In this document: one piece after another, positions 24,560 through 38,946 of the stretch
How the letters are laid out: every line of letters begins with the position of its first letter
How positions within the stretch are numbered: the first letter of the stretch is position 1
DNA from: Rhea pennata
Taxonomy: Eukaryota; Chordata; Aves; Rheiformes; Rheidae
Reading direction: 5' to 3'
DNA: 64,000 nucleotides
NCBI RefSeq assembly: GCF_028389875.1
Contig: NC_084663.1
Coordinates: 116,507,301 to 116,571,300, forward strand
The notes under the pieces: model-generated
What the model was told of the DNA's origin: nothing
The model's database searches: none
Seen by the model: only the letters and a program-made list of their open reading frames with translations
Position numbers and translations under genes: made by a program

Positions 24560-27500
24560 GAAAGTCTGTGGCAGCTCCAGACGAACTAAAAAATGGGGCA
24601 GGCTTTTGTTGGTCTAGGGAAATGATTAGAGCGAAACACGATGCCGTGTCCTACTTAATTGCGTTAGTCGAATGTTGCTGCATCACGTTTCATATTCAAA
24701 GTGCTGCTGAGTATCGTATGGAAAACAGAAAACCACAGGGAGGGAAGTTGAACTTTTCAGCAACTGGGGATAGAGAACCGGGACTTTCTGACTGTGAAGG
24801 CATAAAACTATTCTTGGAACGAGTCTGTACTTTGGATGTTTCCATTAAAATGATCAGCAAGTAAATACTTTCCATTGTCAATACTTACAATTTCATCGCT
24901 AGGTTCCAGAGTTAATCCCCACGTTAAGGTGCAAGGATTAGGCTGTGGGACTCATCATGGGGCTGTTTGCAGATTGAAACAAGTTTCACTGGCAGATTTT
25001 GAAGTGCATTTTTCTGAGTCAAAATCCTTTCAGGATTTTTTGTGTAAATTTAATTGCTAAAAACTAGAATTGGTAAAAATGGATCATTTGCACTTTCACA
25101 CACAAATGTTCTAAACCTTCTTACTCCCCTCTTTTTTTTAAGAGACACAAGATATTTTTTTGAGAAGGATATTTGTGACACTGAAGTTACCAAAGGCGTT
25201 TGAACTGGATTACCCAGTAGCTGTTTGGGACTATCATCTTGGCTACTCTGCGTGCTTCAGTTTCTTTATGAATATGCTCCTCAAACTTGCCAGTGAGCAA
25301 TTGTTACAAGTCTGCCATCAAGCTCTGCACAGACAGGACTGTACTCACTTGCAAAGGAGAAATCATTTTTCTTGATGAGGACAATGACTAGCTACTTCAG
25401 TACAAGTTCTTTGGTGTCTGACTAGAAGGTCAAGTCAACAAGTTCAAGCCAGTATGACTGCTCTCATCAATCCGCAGCTCTCCACCGTATGATTTGCTAA
25501 ATGAACCCGTAATTATTTTAAATTGATGGATCTGGAAGGCAGTTCTGTTCCTCTACCTTTAACTCAGAAACTGCCAGGCTGATACTTGGATATAAATTCT
25601 AGGGCAGCTATCACTGGAAAATGATGACCCATGAGCATCACACTCTGTTTCTATGAACTGATGAGGGTTATCGAGCACACAGAAAAGATGCCAATAGTAC
25701 AGGGGTCATTAGCAGGGCATCAGGAGCTATGAGGAAGGAAAAGCCAGAACAGACTAGGGATCTAGCATCAAAAGCCAGATGCTCTGTAGCAATAGGGTGA
25801 TAGTGCTACATCATGCCTGCAGCTGGGCAAGAATACTGCCCCCAGAACCAGGTACATTGACCTGACCAGAGGCGTTAGGGTAGATCTCAGAGCAGTTCAA
25901 CCAAATGAAATACTAAAGTAGCACAATGGAGCTGGATACTGGCCAGACTAGATTGTGTTCAATTGGCGCAAAGCTGGGAACACTGACTCTTGTGCCAATT
26001 GCCTTTTTCCTTTGGCATAGGGATTACACTGAGAAAGGGGGCAGTTTCCAGGCAGCAGATGACATACAGGCTAATCCTATCCGTGTAGGTTACTACACTG
26101 CACAGGTATACATCCTAAGCTGCCTTACGACCCGTACATATGGGGTCATGCAACCAACAGGTCACAGCTACCTTTAGCTGGGTAATTGTCATTCCCATTT
26201 TTGCAAGCCCTGAGGTGCTTCTGTGGGAGGAATTGCTTTCACCAGGGGCAATGGCAGGCTCTTAGACTTTCATGTCTTCAGGCCCACACTTTAACTATCT
26301 TTCTCCTTACCTGTTCAAGATAGCAAAGTCGATGCTTCTGGATCTGAAAACAGAAAAGACAACACAACCACTCTGGTGCTGACTACACTAACGCAGAACT
26401 GCATTGCTGTTTCATCCTGCAATTGTTTGAATTGACAGTTTCTCACTGCTAGAGACATTTCAAGGAGGATCTTATTTTGTAATGGCTCATCATCTTGAAA
26501 ATTGCAACCCATTTCCATGTCATTCCTGAGAAAGGCAACAGACCATTTGCAAAAATGTATCTTTGTCTTGCAAGTTTCACTTCCTGGACTGTTTTCTCAT
26601 TTTCTTTAAAAGGAGCAAAATACAGTCACACTCTCCTCATACCACCTGCAAGATGCTACTGAGCACTGCTTGCTCTATTGGCTTTTCTTGTTATACATGG
26701 TGTTTGGTCATAAAATGGTCTCCTCCAGGGAATGTTCAATCACAGTCTCGCCTACTGGACATATCACCTGCATGTTTCCCATAGGAAGCTGTGTGAAAAG
26801 CTTAAGTCTCCCAGCGACTCTGTTGCCACTGAAAAAACTTCTTATGTCATATACTAGCATTTGGCATGGTGGGCGTGTGAAAAAGACAATGTTAGGTATA
26901 CAGCATGATTTTCTTGAGCTTTATATTTTCTAAGGCTCTAGGGTGAAGGACAGAGGCTGTGTGGGAAAGGTTTAAAGGCTGATGCAGACCTGTTTGCTGG
27001 ACACAACTCCTGGGATGCACAAGGCAGACTTTGGTCAAAGAGGGGAGACCATTAGTGAAGTTCCCTTCTGAAGAAAGAAGTACCCAGCGATAAGACAGAC
27101 ACCTTTGCTCCTGCTCACGAAAGCCTTCACCAAACCAGGGCCAGGGCATTGGCAGGCTGCCCAGCCATGGGGAGTTCATGCGTATTGAGCAACATGCTCC
27201 TCGATGGGATGCAGCTACCTTGGGGCTTGCTGCTCTACCTACCTGTCACACAGTCACTTCAGGGTGATTAAACTAGGTGGTGACAGCTATAAGAGAAGCA
27301 GGAAGAGGACTTTTGCCGAATCTGCATGGGGGAGAGCAAAAGGTGTGCTCTTACTGTGGCTGCAGATGCTACCGAATGCCTGGAGAATATGCACGTTGCT
27401 CTTTCTTTGGACGCAGTTATCTGCTGCCTGGTTTTTGCCCTCATCCACGAAGCTCACCAGCAGGGTTTCTTCTGTGAGTGCTGGTCTTGTCTGAAAAGCC

Positions 27501-30500
27501 TGGTGTGTTCAATCACGGAGACAGACTGGACAAAAATCTCAGCATCTTGGAAGCAAATGAGCAGAAGAGCTTCAAGTGCTGGGTAGCCTGAAGTCTGCAC
27601 TCTCAAAAGACCTCCTCCTTCCCGCGGGCGCTGTGTCTCTTTAAAAATCAGTGGTGCTTTTACTCCTTCTCCCCTCCCCACCCCCAGTCACCCCAGACCT
27701 TCCCGGAGAAAAGCCCCCTGCACCCTGCTGAGTAGAGGTGGAGCCTAGCTTCTCCCCTACAAAGATTTCAAAAGCGTGGGCAGGCTGAAAGCCTGAAAGG
27801 AACAACAAAACACCGGGGACTGTTTCCTCTTGGCGTGTCTGGGTCTCACAGGCTCCCTTTTCTCTCCGCTTTTGTCTGAGGTCCGAAAGGGGCAGGGGCT
27901 CAGCCTCAGTGAGCTCCTCCGCTGGAGAAGACCTCGGTAATTGCTTTTCCAGCTGGATGGCTGTGCATCATCGCCTGCCCCACCTCCAAGCCCCCTATGA
28001 ATGCGGACCCTGCGTGGAGGCCTCCGGCCGCCTCTTATTTATTTTACTGTTACATCCTTGTTTCTTTCTGTTGCAGCTAGGGCTGTAGCAGAAACGAGGA
28101 TCTTGAGAACGTGAGAAATTTGGGGCGCCCTTGTAAAGCCCGTGACATTTCCGCTGAGCTACCGGAGCGCAGCTCGGTGGGCTCTTACCTTGAACTGCCG
28201 GACAAGGTAACGCAGCCCCTACAGGACGGTGCCCTGACGGCGGATGTGAGGGGCAGTTTGTGGTTCCTGAGGGCAAGCTCAGCAGCTGCTTTGGGGAAAA
28301 GCTGGTGTATTCAAGCTAACGCTGGTGCGGTGTGTCAGAAAGGGGAGCGAGCAGCAGCCTAATAGAGAGGTTTTGCAGCGGGAGAGGAGGGAAGGATGGT
28401 TTTTGCCGGCAGACGGTGGCTTGCTCTGCTGCTGCGTGCTATACGGAGGTTTCCCCCCCCCAGCAAACCATAAATGAAGTGTTGCTGCGAGGGCCTGCTT
28501 AAGACCGTCTCCAAAGAGAAATGGAATCTTTTCCTTTTGGTGAACCACAAGAAAATTTTGCTACATCCTGTTTCTTTGCGTGGCGTATAAATAGACAGAG
28601 GAAAGGAATGACTAGCTAACTGTTTGACCTTAGTTTGGGGAAAAAAGCCCGCAAGAAACCTCAAGAACTCACCCCATTAAGCATATAGGAAAATGTCACA
28701 GATCTGGCACCTTAATTATATGCTAATGGCATCCTACTAGGAAGAAAAGCTTCAGATGTTTGGAAGAAAAATATTTGACTGAAAAGGGTTATGGATACTC
28801 ACAGAGCACTTTCTGACAACTAGGGCTTCTTCCTTTTTGTCTTTTTTTTTTTAGGATTTGAGAAACAAACAAACAAAAAAGCTAAGGGAAGAACTAGGTG
28901 AACCTTTGACATTTGTGTTTGATTTTCAGCCCTTAGGCATGAAATGAAAACAAAACAGCTCCCACTGCGGAGAGGTTTGTCAAGTATTTAGACTTTCAAT
29001 GACCCTTCTGTTCCCAGTATTTTTCTGATTCACTTCTTTTAGCTCAGATTGCAGAGGACCTTGACCCATCACCTCCTCATGAACTTGTTGGTAGAATACT
29101 TATTATTTCTCTATAGATTTATTTGCTCCACGTGAAAAAAAATCTTAGCTGGTATAATTATGTATTAATGTTAAAGAAGTTATGCCCAGATACGCTGTCT
29201 AAGGGTCTGGTATGATTTTTATTGGCTTACTGGTTTGTTTAAATTATAATTTCACATTACACCTGAATGCTTACAGAATCCTCTGCTGATAGCAGGAGCT
29301 AATGATGACATTTAAATGGACACTTTTTCTGCCTCGTATTTATGTGCATTCACACGCGGTGCATTTATCAGCACTGGAATTATACTGCAGTCGACTGTTA
29401 AACACTGCTCTGCAAAACTTTGGGCTGACGATCGTTGTTCCCGCATCTTTTCAAGCCTCGGTTTGCTTGGTACTCGAAACCGGTCCTAAACTGCTGACGA
29501 GGAAGTCAGCGACTGATCTGCTGTATCCCGAAGAGGTAGGAGGAAGCCCAACTAGCACGGGTCTTTCCTTCCAGAAATCTTTGCAAGCTGGAGAGGCTCC
29601 AAGGGGTTCCCAGGCTCCCAGTGGGGAGACAGGGCAGGGCCCTGGACTCCTGGAGCGCCCTGCGGCGATGGCTCTTTCTTCGTGGCCTGCAAAAATGGTA
29701 CTGCGCGCACATCAGACATGAGCCGAGTCAAAGGTGTGTGCGTGCCTAACAAGTACAAAGCTGAAAGGCAAAAAGTACCTCGAATCACAACACGCGAATG
29801 CTGCAGACTTGACCTCTACCTTGTTTGCTACAGAAGCATGGAACTATTTGCCTTTTGCTCCCAACTCATTTCTCCTCTCCCTGCTGGGATAGTTAATTTG
29901 TCTTTCATTAATTTGGGGTCTATACTTCTCAGACAAGACTATATGATAACCTCTTTAGGTTTTATTTAACATTCAGGAAATAGCTTTGTTGCTTGCACAG
30001 TAAATCTGATTTTGTTTCCTCCTGGAGGATATAAATTAGATTAATTAGATTGAAGTTATTAATTGAATAAAAAGTCTTTTGTTTAAATTATGCTAAAAAT
30101 ATTAGCTTGTGTGTGTCACAAGGAGTAGCAGTCATGGGACTCAACAGCATGGTTTTCAGAGACATAGAAAGGAAACAGCTGAAGCTAACAAGAGGTTTTT
30201 TTCTTTGCCAAGAGATGTTCTGCTTAACTCATTATAATTGGGCCATATGGACGAGCCAAAGAGAAATGAAGGTGTGTTAGCTTTAATTGGAGATAGACTT
30301 GCCAAGATTAGCCTTATCCTCCTACCACTGGGGTTAAACTTTGTAAGTTTATTTCAGGATAAAATAGAAGGACTGAGTTCTTCTTTGAAATCACTCAGGG
30401 TTTGCCTGGCCAAAAAGATTCCCTTTTTAGTGATTGAACCCTGCCTGCCTGGAAGCACATTATAGCAGTATAGCTTCATGGCACGGCATGAGCAACCTCA

Positions 30501-33500
30501 ACAGCCCCCCACCACCAAGAAGAGCAGGTCCCACCTAGGTGCCATCCCTCCCCACCTCGGCTATCCTCCCCTTTCCCTGCTCATGGCCACATGTCCCTGC
30601 ATAGGTATACCCTCAGGTATATCTATGGCACTCCACTCGTCACGTGGTGCTCAGGTCCAAACTCACCAGTGTGGCAGAAAACAGCAGAGCAGCAAGCAAT
30701 TTTTTTCCAAGTTCACAACCCAGGCAGGTAAGCATGCTGGAGTCAATGCAGAGGAGCAGCAGGCCAGCATGGCTGGGAGCAAGCTGAGCGGGGAAGCAGT
30801 GACAAGGGAGGAAAGCTCCTTGCTGGGTTCAGGTGGGCCTCTTGTACTTGGGAGATCCTAAAATGCCTCCCATCCTTTGAGCTCAGGATTCAGGGATCTC
30901 AGCACTACCAGCTCCTGGAGGTGCCATTCTCCAGTCTGCACCACTTCTCACTGTGCCTGCTCCAGCTCTAGTCCTTGGTGTTGGGGGCTGGGATATAAGT
31001 GCTTTTGGCAGTGCTACCTAGAGCCTGGCACTTTCATTTCTAGAAGTGCATTGCTCTCCTAACTCTTAGTTAAGTATCTGAAGGACAGGTAAAATAATAG
31101 ATAAATATTTTTGTCAGGAGAGCGCACAGTGCCAGAGGTCTGGTTGGGTCAGCCAAGCACACCAAATGCTAAGCTATAAATTAGACATTTGCTCTGTGAA
31201 ATTCATGATCATTACTGTGTTACCAGCTTTTCCCAAACCTCACGGCGAGTTGCTTTGCCTGGGCAAACTGTTGAGAACAATTTGTTCCCACCATCTCCAC
31301 CCCCAGTTATAATGGGGTCCTTGTAGAAGTCCTCAGCAGCACTACTGGATGTTCTTGCTGCCAGTTCATAGGGAAAAAAATGTAATATAAATTCATCCCG
31401 TCCATAGCAGGGCTGTCTCCAGCCAAGGCTGACTAACCTCACTCTGCTTCTGGCATGGGCTAAGAGAAGTCGCTGAGCATGCTTAGAATCATAGAACTTA
31501 CTTGTATAAAGTAAGAATCATACTTAGAATCATAAAACATGCTTGTATAAGGTCAGTGTTAATACTAGGGGAGAAAACGCATCTGCATGTGTTTGCGAGT
31601 GTGGGGAGGTGCAGAAGCAGAAAGTCAAGCAGACTGTATGTTTCAAGCAGCTGGAGCCCACGTGAATGAAAATGAAAACCAGGAGCTTCAATTCGATCAA
31701 AATGGACAAATGGGGTCAGGGAAGTTCTCCCAAGCTCTCTGCTGAACACTTCAATTAGCACAGCAGCACTAAACGCACCACTCTTCACTCCCATCTCCTT
31801 GATAGGGCTTCTAACTCTTTCCAGATGCATGTTGTTTATTTAACTTATTGATTAAACCAGCCACTGCAGCTAACAGAAACTCCACATTTTTCCAGAAAGA
31901 CAGGCATGAAATTTTTTAAATGGTGACCCTTCCTCCTGCCCCCCTTCAAGAGGATATAAACTGCTCTTTGTGAAGAGAGCTGGCTTGTGTCACACAAGGC
32001 TGAGCGGCTACAGAATCAAGAGTCCTGAAGAAGAAATGAGAGCAAGTTCTACTTGAAGGAAATTTCTAGATTGAGTGGTTTTTCTATGTTTTCAACACTG
32101 TTACTTACTTTCTTTAGTATAAAACCCAAGATGGCATCAGAAAATACAGTCCCTAAGCCAGCTTGATTTACAAAAATCCTTAGACTGCCTTGCCACATAG
32201 GTGAGTGACATGTTGCACTGGACAAAAGACTTTAGGCTTGAATGGAGGAAGTTAGGAGCACAAGGAATTTCTTTTCAGGCACTGCAGCACTGCCTGCTTT
32301 GGGGATGCTGCTGCCAGTGACAGTAATAAATTTGCCCTGCAGATTTTCCTGGAGGGTTCATCACTGGAGCATCTTGTGAGCACTCAAGGGCTACAATCCC
32401 ATTCCATCGTAAAGTGAAGTGGTATCTCTGCTTCAAAAGCAGGGACTTAAGAGTGATTTGGACAAGCCAACACAGCAACCTGGCAATATGTCTGGAGATA
32501 GATCCCTCTTTGGTTTCCTAGGCACAAAGTCAGTTTTCCTCGCTGCTAGCCATGCCTGTAGCCTTCATCTTTTTAAGTGAGAGGTGATGAGGCTTCTTTC
32601 TTTGAGCAAGTTGTTGGTGTATCTTGCACCCGGACTAGTCAAGGCTCATACAAAACTACAGTGGTCTTGTTTTTACTGAAATCAGAGGCCACTGATCCCC
32701 TTAGCTGGTACTTCAAGGAAGATGATGGGGCAGCAAGCACTGCGCAGCTTCCCCCTGGCCTGGTCTGCCTTGCTGCCGCATCCAATCCAGATTGCCGTCT
32801 CATTGCTGTCTCATTGGTTAAAGACTATATCCTGACTCCATCAAAGCACTCTACAAAGCTTTTCTTGATTTTAACAGAAATGATCAGAGACTCCAGCTCA
32901 CTCAGTTTTCTCTTTCCTCTCTGGTCTGGTCTTACAGCATCTCTCTGGCATGTGCAAGCAAGGTCTTTCGTTCTTAATCTTTGAAGGCCTTCATCTACCT
33001 TTGCAACAGAGTAGAAAAGCTTTGGAGGGCAGAGGGGCGAAAGAATGACTCACTATATCGGCTGAATTTGACTTAACTGTTCTAGAGCCATAAAGCAGCA
33101 CAAATACCTCAAGCCCAAATATCTGAAAGGAGAAGTCAGGCAGACTTCTAACTGGAACTGCTGGAGACAGTGCGTTCTTATTACGTCCCATCCCCAGCAG
33201 AATGGGGAGAACATCTAGTCGTGGTAACTAGTTAGATTTTAGGACACTCATCACAAAACTGAACATGCGGTCAGAAAGCTACAGGATTTCTCTTGGATTG
33301 ATAACTATTCTGATCCCTGCTGCCTTTGCCAAAATCATGATAACTCTAGCTGCTCCATGTCCTCTGTCACCCCCTTAGCCGATGTGAGCGCTCACGTGCT
33401 GCCATTCTTCTGAAGCAATATGAGCGCACAACGTATAATGATTTATTTCTGCATGGTTTTTGCTCAGTAGGAAAAGACTACGCATTGCTTCCCCACTCCA

Positions 33501-34940
33501 CTGCTGAATGTCACACAGTTTGTAGCCCTCAGTTACCTCGGAGACTCTAATTCCTTCCATCAAAAAGGCCACTACAGGGAGAGACAGATTGTCAGATGGA
33601 CAGGCAAACCCATCTCCACAGGTTAAAAAAAAAAAATCACAAGAACTGGCATAACACATGTGCAGTGCATTCAAATGCGAATTTGTATAAGATGCAAACC
33701 AGTGTGACTGGACAGTTGCACCTGGCTCTCCCATGTACCACTCCAGCATTTGGTGAAGAGCTCCCCAGGAAACACCCATCCATCCTTTGTTATGCTTCCA
33801 GAGGGAGGCACTTGGATCGCAGCAGATGAGTGTAAAAACAGTTTGGGAAGAAATTGCCTACTTGTTCCATCCTGATAGGGAACTAACCTCCACGTACATC
33901 TGACAGAAAGCTGTATGTTTTCAATGTGTTCCCGTCTGCTAAGCAAACACTCAAGGAAGGCCATCTTTTGTGCAGCTTGGAGAAATTCCAACAACTTGAT
34001 AAAACGTGATGGCTGTGACATAAAAAATCCTGAAGGAAAAGATAACTTGGAGTGATCTCCCTACTGACTGACACATGGCAGTGAGCGTTGCACATTTCCT
34101 TCGGCTCCTGTGCTTTACCATAATTCTTCTTTAAGAGATCTTATCATACAAAGCAAAGAACAAATTCACCATTATTTTGTTGTGAGATGCCAACTTACTT
34201 GCAGTATATATCTAATTCAAATTGTGTTTGTCCTCATTTCTTTCTTTTTCTCTGAGAAGGAAGGAAGGAAGGGAGTTATTGCTGTACTGATAACCAGTGT
34301 TGATAAATAGTCAAATAATGAAGCATCTTCAAAGTTCACTTCAGTAACAGATTCACTGATCCTCCTTCCCCTACCATCACTGATAGTATCCCCTGGTTTC
34401 AAAACAGCACTGTCCTAAGCTATCAGAATAAGAAAATCAGAATGAACCCAAGTGGAAAGCAAGACTTACCCATGCAGGTTAAAGAGAGCAAAACACGCAT
34501 TTTAAGCTAAATAGAGTAAAGTAGAGAAAAGTAATTGAATGGACTGAATTATTCAATACTGCTGAAAATTGAGTTATTCAAGTTTTGTATAGAATATTTG
34601 CAAATTTTGACTTGTAACTATTGTCTTTCTTTGAGAAAGACTTCATACAAGTCTGAAAAGCACAGAAGGACAGTTTAAAAGCAATCCTCATGACCGGGCT
34701 GCGTGGGCGTTATTCTCCATCACCGTTGTCTCTGTCAGACAACCCCTACCAGAAGAGAGACCACAAGTGACAGGGGTGATAAACAGGACTAGATTCTCTC
34801 TCTCCTATTCACATGGAGGCTCACAAAGACCTCTTGAAGCAACCAAACCAAACCACTAGCAAAGTCGTCCCAGAAGAAATCAGGTTAGCATTCAACTCTT
34901 GAACCCTCCTACAAACCATAACACTAGCTCTGCATAGTTT
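24560..34940. other. Intergenic sequence, no gene recognised
   Basis: About 10.4 kb. It includes GC-rich patches at 27590-28300 and 29520-29700, a small tandem duplication at 31482 (listed), and open frames up to 139 codons (29302-29721) and 135 codons (32577-32984) that have no recognised domain and no supporting splice sites. No HUNK exon is visible despite the expected neighbourhood. Confidence 0.45.
31482..31552. repeat. Imperfect 41-base tandem duplication
   Basis: The block beginning cttagaatcata at 31482 recurs at 31523. The inner cttgtataa recurs at 31501 and 31542. Both pairs are 41 bases apart, showing two copies of one unit with a few substitutions. It is probably a local replication slip. 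Confidence 0.7.
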
Positions 34941-34980
34941 TGGCTGCACTCATGATGAAAGCTCTTCTTTTCTGTTATCT

Positions 34981-35133
34981 TTTCTTTTCTTTCTTTTTCT
35001 TTCTCTTTCTTTTCTTTTCTTTTCTTTTCCTTTCCTTTCCTTTCCTTTCCTTTCCTTTCCTTTCCTTTCCTTTCCTTTCCTTTCCTTTCCTTTCCTTTCC
35101 TTTCTTTTCTTTTCATTTTTTTTTTTTTTTTTT
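34981..35133. repeat. (TTTCC)n / (TTTCT)n pentanucleotide array
   Basis: A pyrimidine-only strand. About 15 perfect TTTCC units run from roughly 35026 to 35100, flanked on both sides by TTTCT units and followed by a run of T (35117-35133). The complementary strand is GGAAA repeats, which read as lysine/glutamate/arginine/glycine-rich protein in every frame. The apparent minus-strand frames of 84-141 codons across it are therefore artefacts. Arrays of this type are usually length-polymorphic and can form triplex (H-DNA). Confidence 0.97.
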
Positions 35134-35139
35134 GGAAAG

Positions 35140-38100
35140 ATGTGAAGGAAAAGATCCGGCAATAGTACCCAATGTCCTTTAGCCTGTCCTCCCCACTGAT
35201 CCAAAAGACTGCAGGAGAAAACAGCATCCTGACAAGTACTGCTTCCATCTTGTACTTTGTGACTAGAAGCAAGCTCCTAAAGCTTGCTCCTTTAGAAATA
35301 CGAGATGAATGAAGCAAGGAAGGTATGAGAGACTAGCTCTTCTCCACTCCCACAGGAAAGCACCCTCTTCAGTCTCTGAAAGTCACTTTTCCAATACAGC
35401 ATCCTGAGTCTCAAAAGTGCAACAGGTTGTGCTTTCACAACCCAATCCTGTTCCCGCTGAAAGAAGGAGGGAAGATATTCATGTGCTATAATGGAGCAGG
35501 GCTCGTGACTGGTGCAAACCAGCAAGGTTCCTGTACAGGCAGGCCGATCCTACCGGGAGCACAGATCCCGAGGACTGGGGCGCATTGGAGAGGCAGCAGG
35601 TGAGAGGCACAGTTATTAAAGGCCATATTGTTAATGCAGCTAAAGGCGGACGGCATCTCCGCTGGAGGGACTGCAAACCTCTGAAGAGCTTCTGAACATC
35701 CTGCGAGTTTCAATGACCCTTTCAACGCTTTAGTGATTTTGCCCTTCAGTCACAACTCAACCACTTTAAAAGTGCGGGAAGCCTACTCTCTATGAAAGAG
35801 AGTGTTTCTCCAGTCTATACAAGATAATAATTTCAGTTAGCTTTCTTTTTTTTTTTTTTTTCCATCAAGTGTAATTTTTGCAAGACAGAAATCCAGAAGG
35901 AAGATAATGGACTTCGCCAGAGTCTCTGTAAGGTTTGAAGGACTTGCATGACTTCCATGTGGAAATAGTTTTTTTCAAGCAGTTACTCTACTTGAGTGTG
36001 TATTTTGATCACTGTGAAAATTATCATCAGTGGTAAATTATTGTCAGGATGCCCCAGCCAGGGTCAGGGTTTCATTCACCGGAGCGGTGACTGTCAGCTG
36101 GAGGGGAGCAGCAAATGAAAGGGAGGTAAGGGAGAGGAAAGACTGGGAAAAGATTGTGTGATTGCAGAGGAGCGGGCAGGCACAAGCTGGGAAAAGATTT
36201 TCTAAAAAGTATAGTGGTTGCATACCAATACAGAAACGCTGTAGCCACCAGCATCCCCCAGTGGCTTTTTGTTATTTGTACATTCATGCACATGCAAGCT
36301 CCCTTGAGGAAGGGAGCACGAGAAGCAACACACCAAGCTGCGGTATAACCTCCTTGAAGTGTGCAGGATACAGTGGTAACTGGCTCTGTTATCATCTCCA
36401 GAGATTAGATGCTTCTCAGAAAATTACAACCTCTCTTCTCCTCCCTCCAGATACAGCAGCCAGCTGTGGGGTCTAAGCTCCCAAAATATGGAAAGCCATT
36501 TACTGACAGACTTACCATTGTGTTGTCTGTGTTTTCAAATATAACATTCACTTCCCCCAAGCAAAGCAGAGAGAAAAAATAAAAGAAAAAGTAATAAAAA
36601 AATAGTATTAAAGGGGATGGATTTGAACATCCCCCAAAGAACCCACTTTGTAACACCACAACTCTTAAAAGCAAAACGGACAGCAATTTAAAAAAATTAC
36701 TAGGGCTCTTACTGCAACTATTCTGAAGTATATTTAAGAAGCCAAAGAGGAAGCAGAAACTGGGAGATGCCTTCTGGATTAGCAGTGAATAATATCTTGC
36801 CAGCAGGAAAAGTCTCGTGCAGACCTGAGGCAACACTAGCTCCAGGTCAGTGCACAGGGAGATGCCGAAGCTGAAGCGCTGGCCCCGCACCAGTCAGCAG
36901 ATGTTCAACATCTCATCGATTCCAGCAGACACAATATTTCCTCCCCTGGGTGCTGGTGGCTACCTCCTTAGCTTGATGGTCAAGATAGAAAAAAGCTTCT
37001 GGGAAAATGCTTTTTCTGGCATTTAAGATACTTTGGGCTTTTTTCTGAGCAACCCCCTCAGGGCTGGCTATCAGCTCTGTGTCAGCCTTGTCAGTGCTGC
37101 TCTCTGCTTCACCGAAAGCCTCTGCTCCAAGTCCTGTAGGAACCTGTAGGACATCTTTCAGTGTTTCCTGATCAAATTTACAAGCACAAAGATGTTTAAT
37201 GAACTTTGAAAATGGTATTTTCTCTTCTCTGTAGAATTGGATCTTCCTCTGAATGACAGGCCCATGACACCTTGAATTGTCTGGGGCCTTCCTTCTTGCT
37301 CACTGGCAAGCTTTTTCTCTTGGATGGATACATCGTTCTTTTAAAAGCTGTGTTTTATCCCAACAGGTGCTGGATTTGGCAATGGTAAGTGTCATATGCA
37401 TGGGTTTCTTTAGCTTAGGCCAGTAATTCTCTACCCTGGCAGAGAGCAGAAGAAGCTGAAGGATGTATATTGCTGTTGTGTGTTGCAAACGTCATAACTA
37501 CAGTAAATTGGCTCAGAGAAATTAAATCTGATTCAGCCTAACACAGGGGCCAGGTCCCAGCTGCCCTTGTCTTGGAGTATTTGACAGTCCACTCTGTTCT
37601 GCCATGTTCCTCTGTTGTGCCCCTATGGAGGCCGCTCTTCCCTCAGGCTGTGTCCTCAGGTACTATGGGCTCACTCCAGGGAAGTTTTTTCCCCACCTCA
37701 AACTCCCCCTTTGTAAGGGGAGCAGCCACTTGAAGGGCAGGAGCTTCATCTGGACTCCAAAGAGGCCACAACCACCACCATCATGACTATCACTACCCTC
37801 TTTCTGTGCTAAACATCTGACCTCTGGCAGATGCCCATCCATCAGCAGCTCGTTCACCCTTTGTCACCACTGTGCCACCCCAAAAAGCACCAGGACCCCA
37901 TACCAGATCTGCACACCTTGAGACAGCAGTGTCCTGCAGGAAGGCAGCTCCTGGAGACACCACAACCACAGCCAGTCCTGGTAGGGATAATGAGATCAGA
38001 GAAATGATTGAGAGGAGACATACTAGAAACTCCCACCCTTTACTTCCAAGTACTTCCCAGTGGGTGTGCATGAGGTTTGGACCAGTGCACGGTCAAAACA

Positions 38101-38940
38101 AATGCTGTAAGTCTGGGTAAAAGGCAATGAAGGTCTCAGGGGTGGTGGTGGTGGAGCTAAAGAGGAGTGATGCCATCCTGAAGCAGAGCTAGGCAGAGCC
38201 ACATCCTCCTCCCCGTGCATGGTGTGGCCTTACACCAGGGACAGAGACAGCCCTGGGCAAGAGTGATGCTAGTGACAAGGGACCAGGGAGGCCACAGCTC
38301 TTGGCAGCCAGGGTGTCTTTGCTCACACAGTTGTTGAGGGCCCACCAAGCATGTGGACAGCAGAGGAGAGGCCTGGCTCAAATCTAACACCCTTCGCTGT
38401 GGAGCAAGGGAGAGGCGAATGGAAGCAAGCTTTGTAATAGCCCCTGTGTTTACCCTGACACAACAAAATTATCTTTTACATCTGGTCAGGCTTGTGAGTG
38501 GCTGATGGTTGTGACTGTTTACTCATGAAGTTAATCTTTTTCTTTTCTTTTTTTATTACTCTTAAAGGCCAAGGAGGTATGTCTGGCCAAAAGCTGTGTT
38601 TAAAATATCTGCTCAAGCTCCCTTTTCATGCAGAGTAATGTCTGTACGGTATTATCTGACTTCTGTGCTGACACAGTGTCCAGTGATGGGGCAACATGCC
38701 CATGGTTTCTCCTCAAGGTTTCTCCTGTGCATGTCCTCAGATCAGACAGGCTCGACCATTTCAAAAGAACGGTACATGAGTAGGGCCTAATACCACTTCC
38801 AGTGGACTTCACTGATCTGATCATACAAACACGAGACAACTAGGCATCCTAGTTTTCAGTGAAAATCAATAGCAGTAAACCAGTAAATGGTAAAAATCCA
38901 TTCAAAAAAAATCTGATCATAGGTTTTTATAGAGGAACAC
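35140..38940. other. Intergenic sequence, no gene recognised
   Basis: Contains a 16-base T run at 35846. A 161-codon minus-strand frame (36405-36890) is dominated by F, L, S and C because it reads A-rich plus-strand sequence backwards; no signal peptide plus domain arrangement supports a gene. GC-rich 37560-38400 contains a small GGT repeat near 38141. Nothing recognisable as an exon. Confidence 0.45.
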
Positions 38941-38946
38941 AAGAAA

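Noticed and set aside
34892-35317. Long minus-strand lysine/glutamate-rich frames (84-141 codons).
   Set aside because: They are the translation of the GGAAA/AAAAG pentamer array, open in every frame because the repeat contains no stop.
36405-36890. 161-codon minus-strand frame with hydrophobic F/L runs.
   Set aside because: Phenylalanine and leucine come from A-rich plus-strand sequence; no coherent topology and no family.
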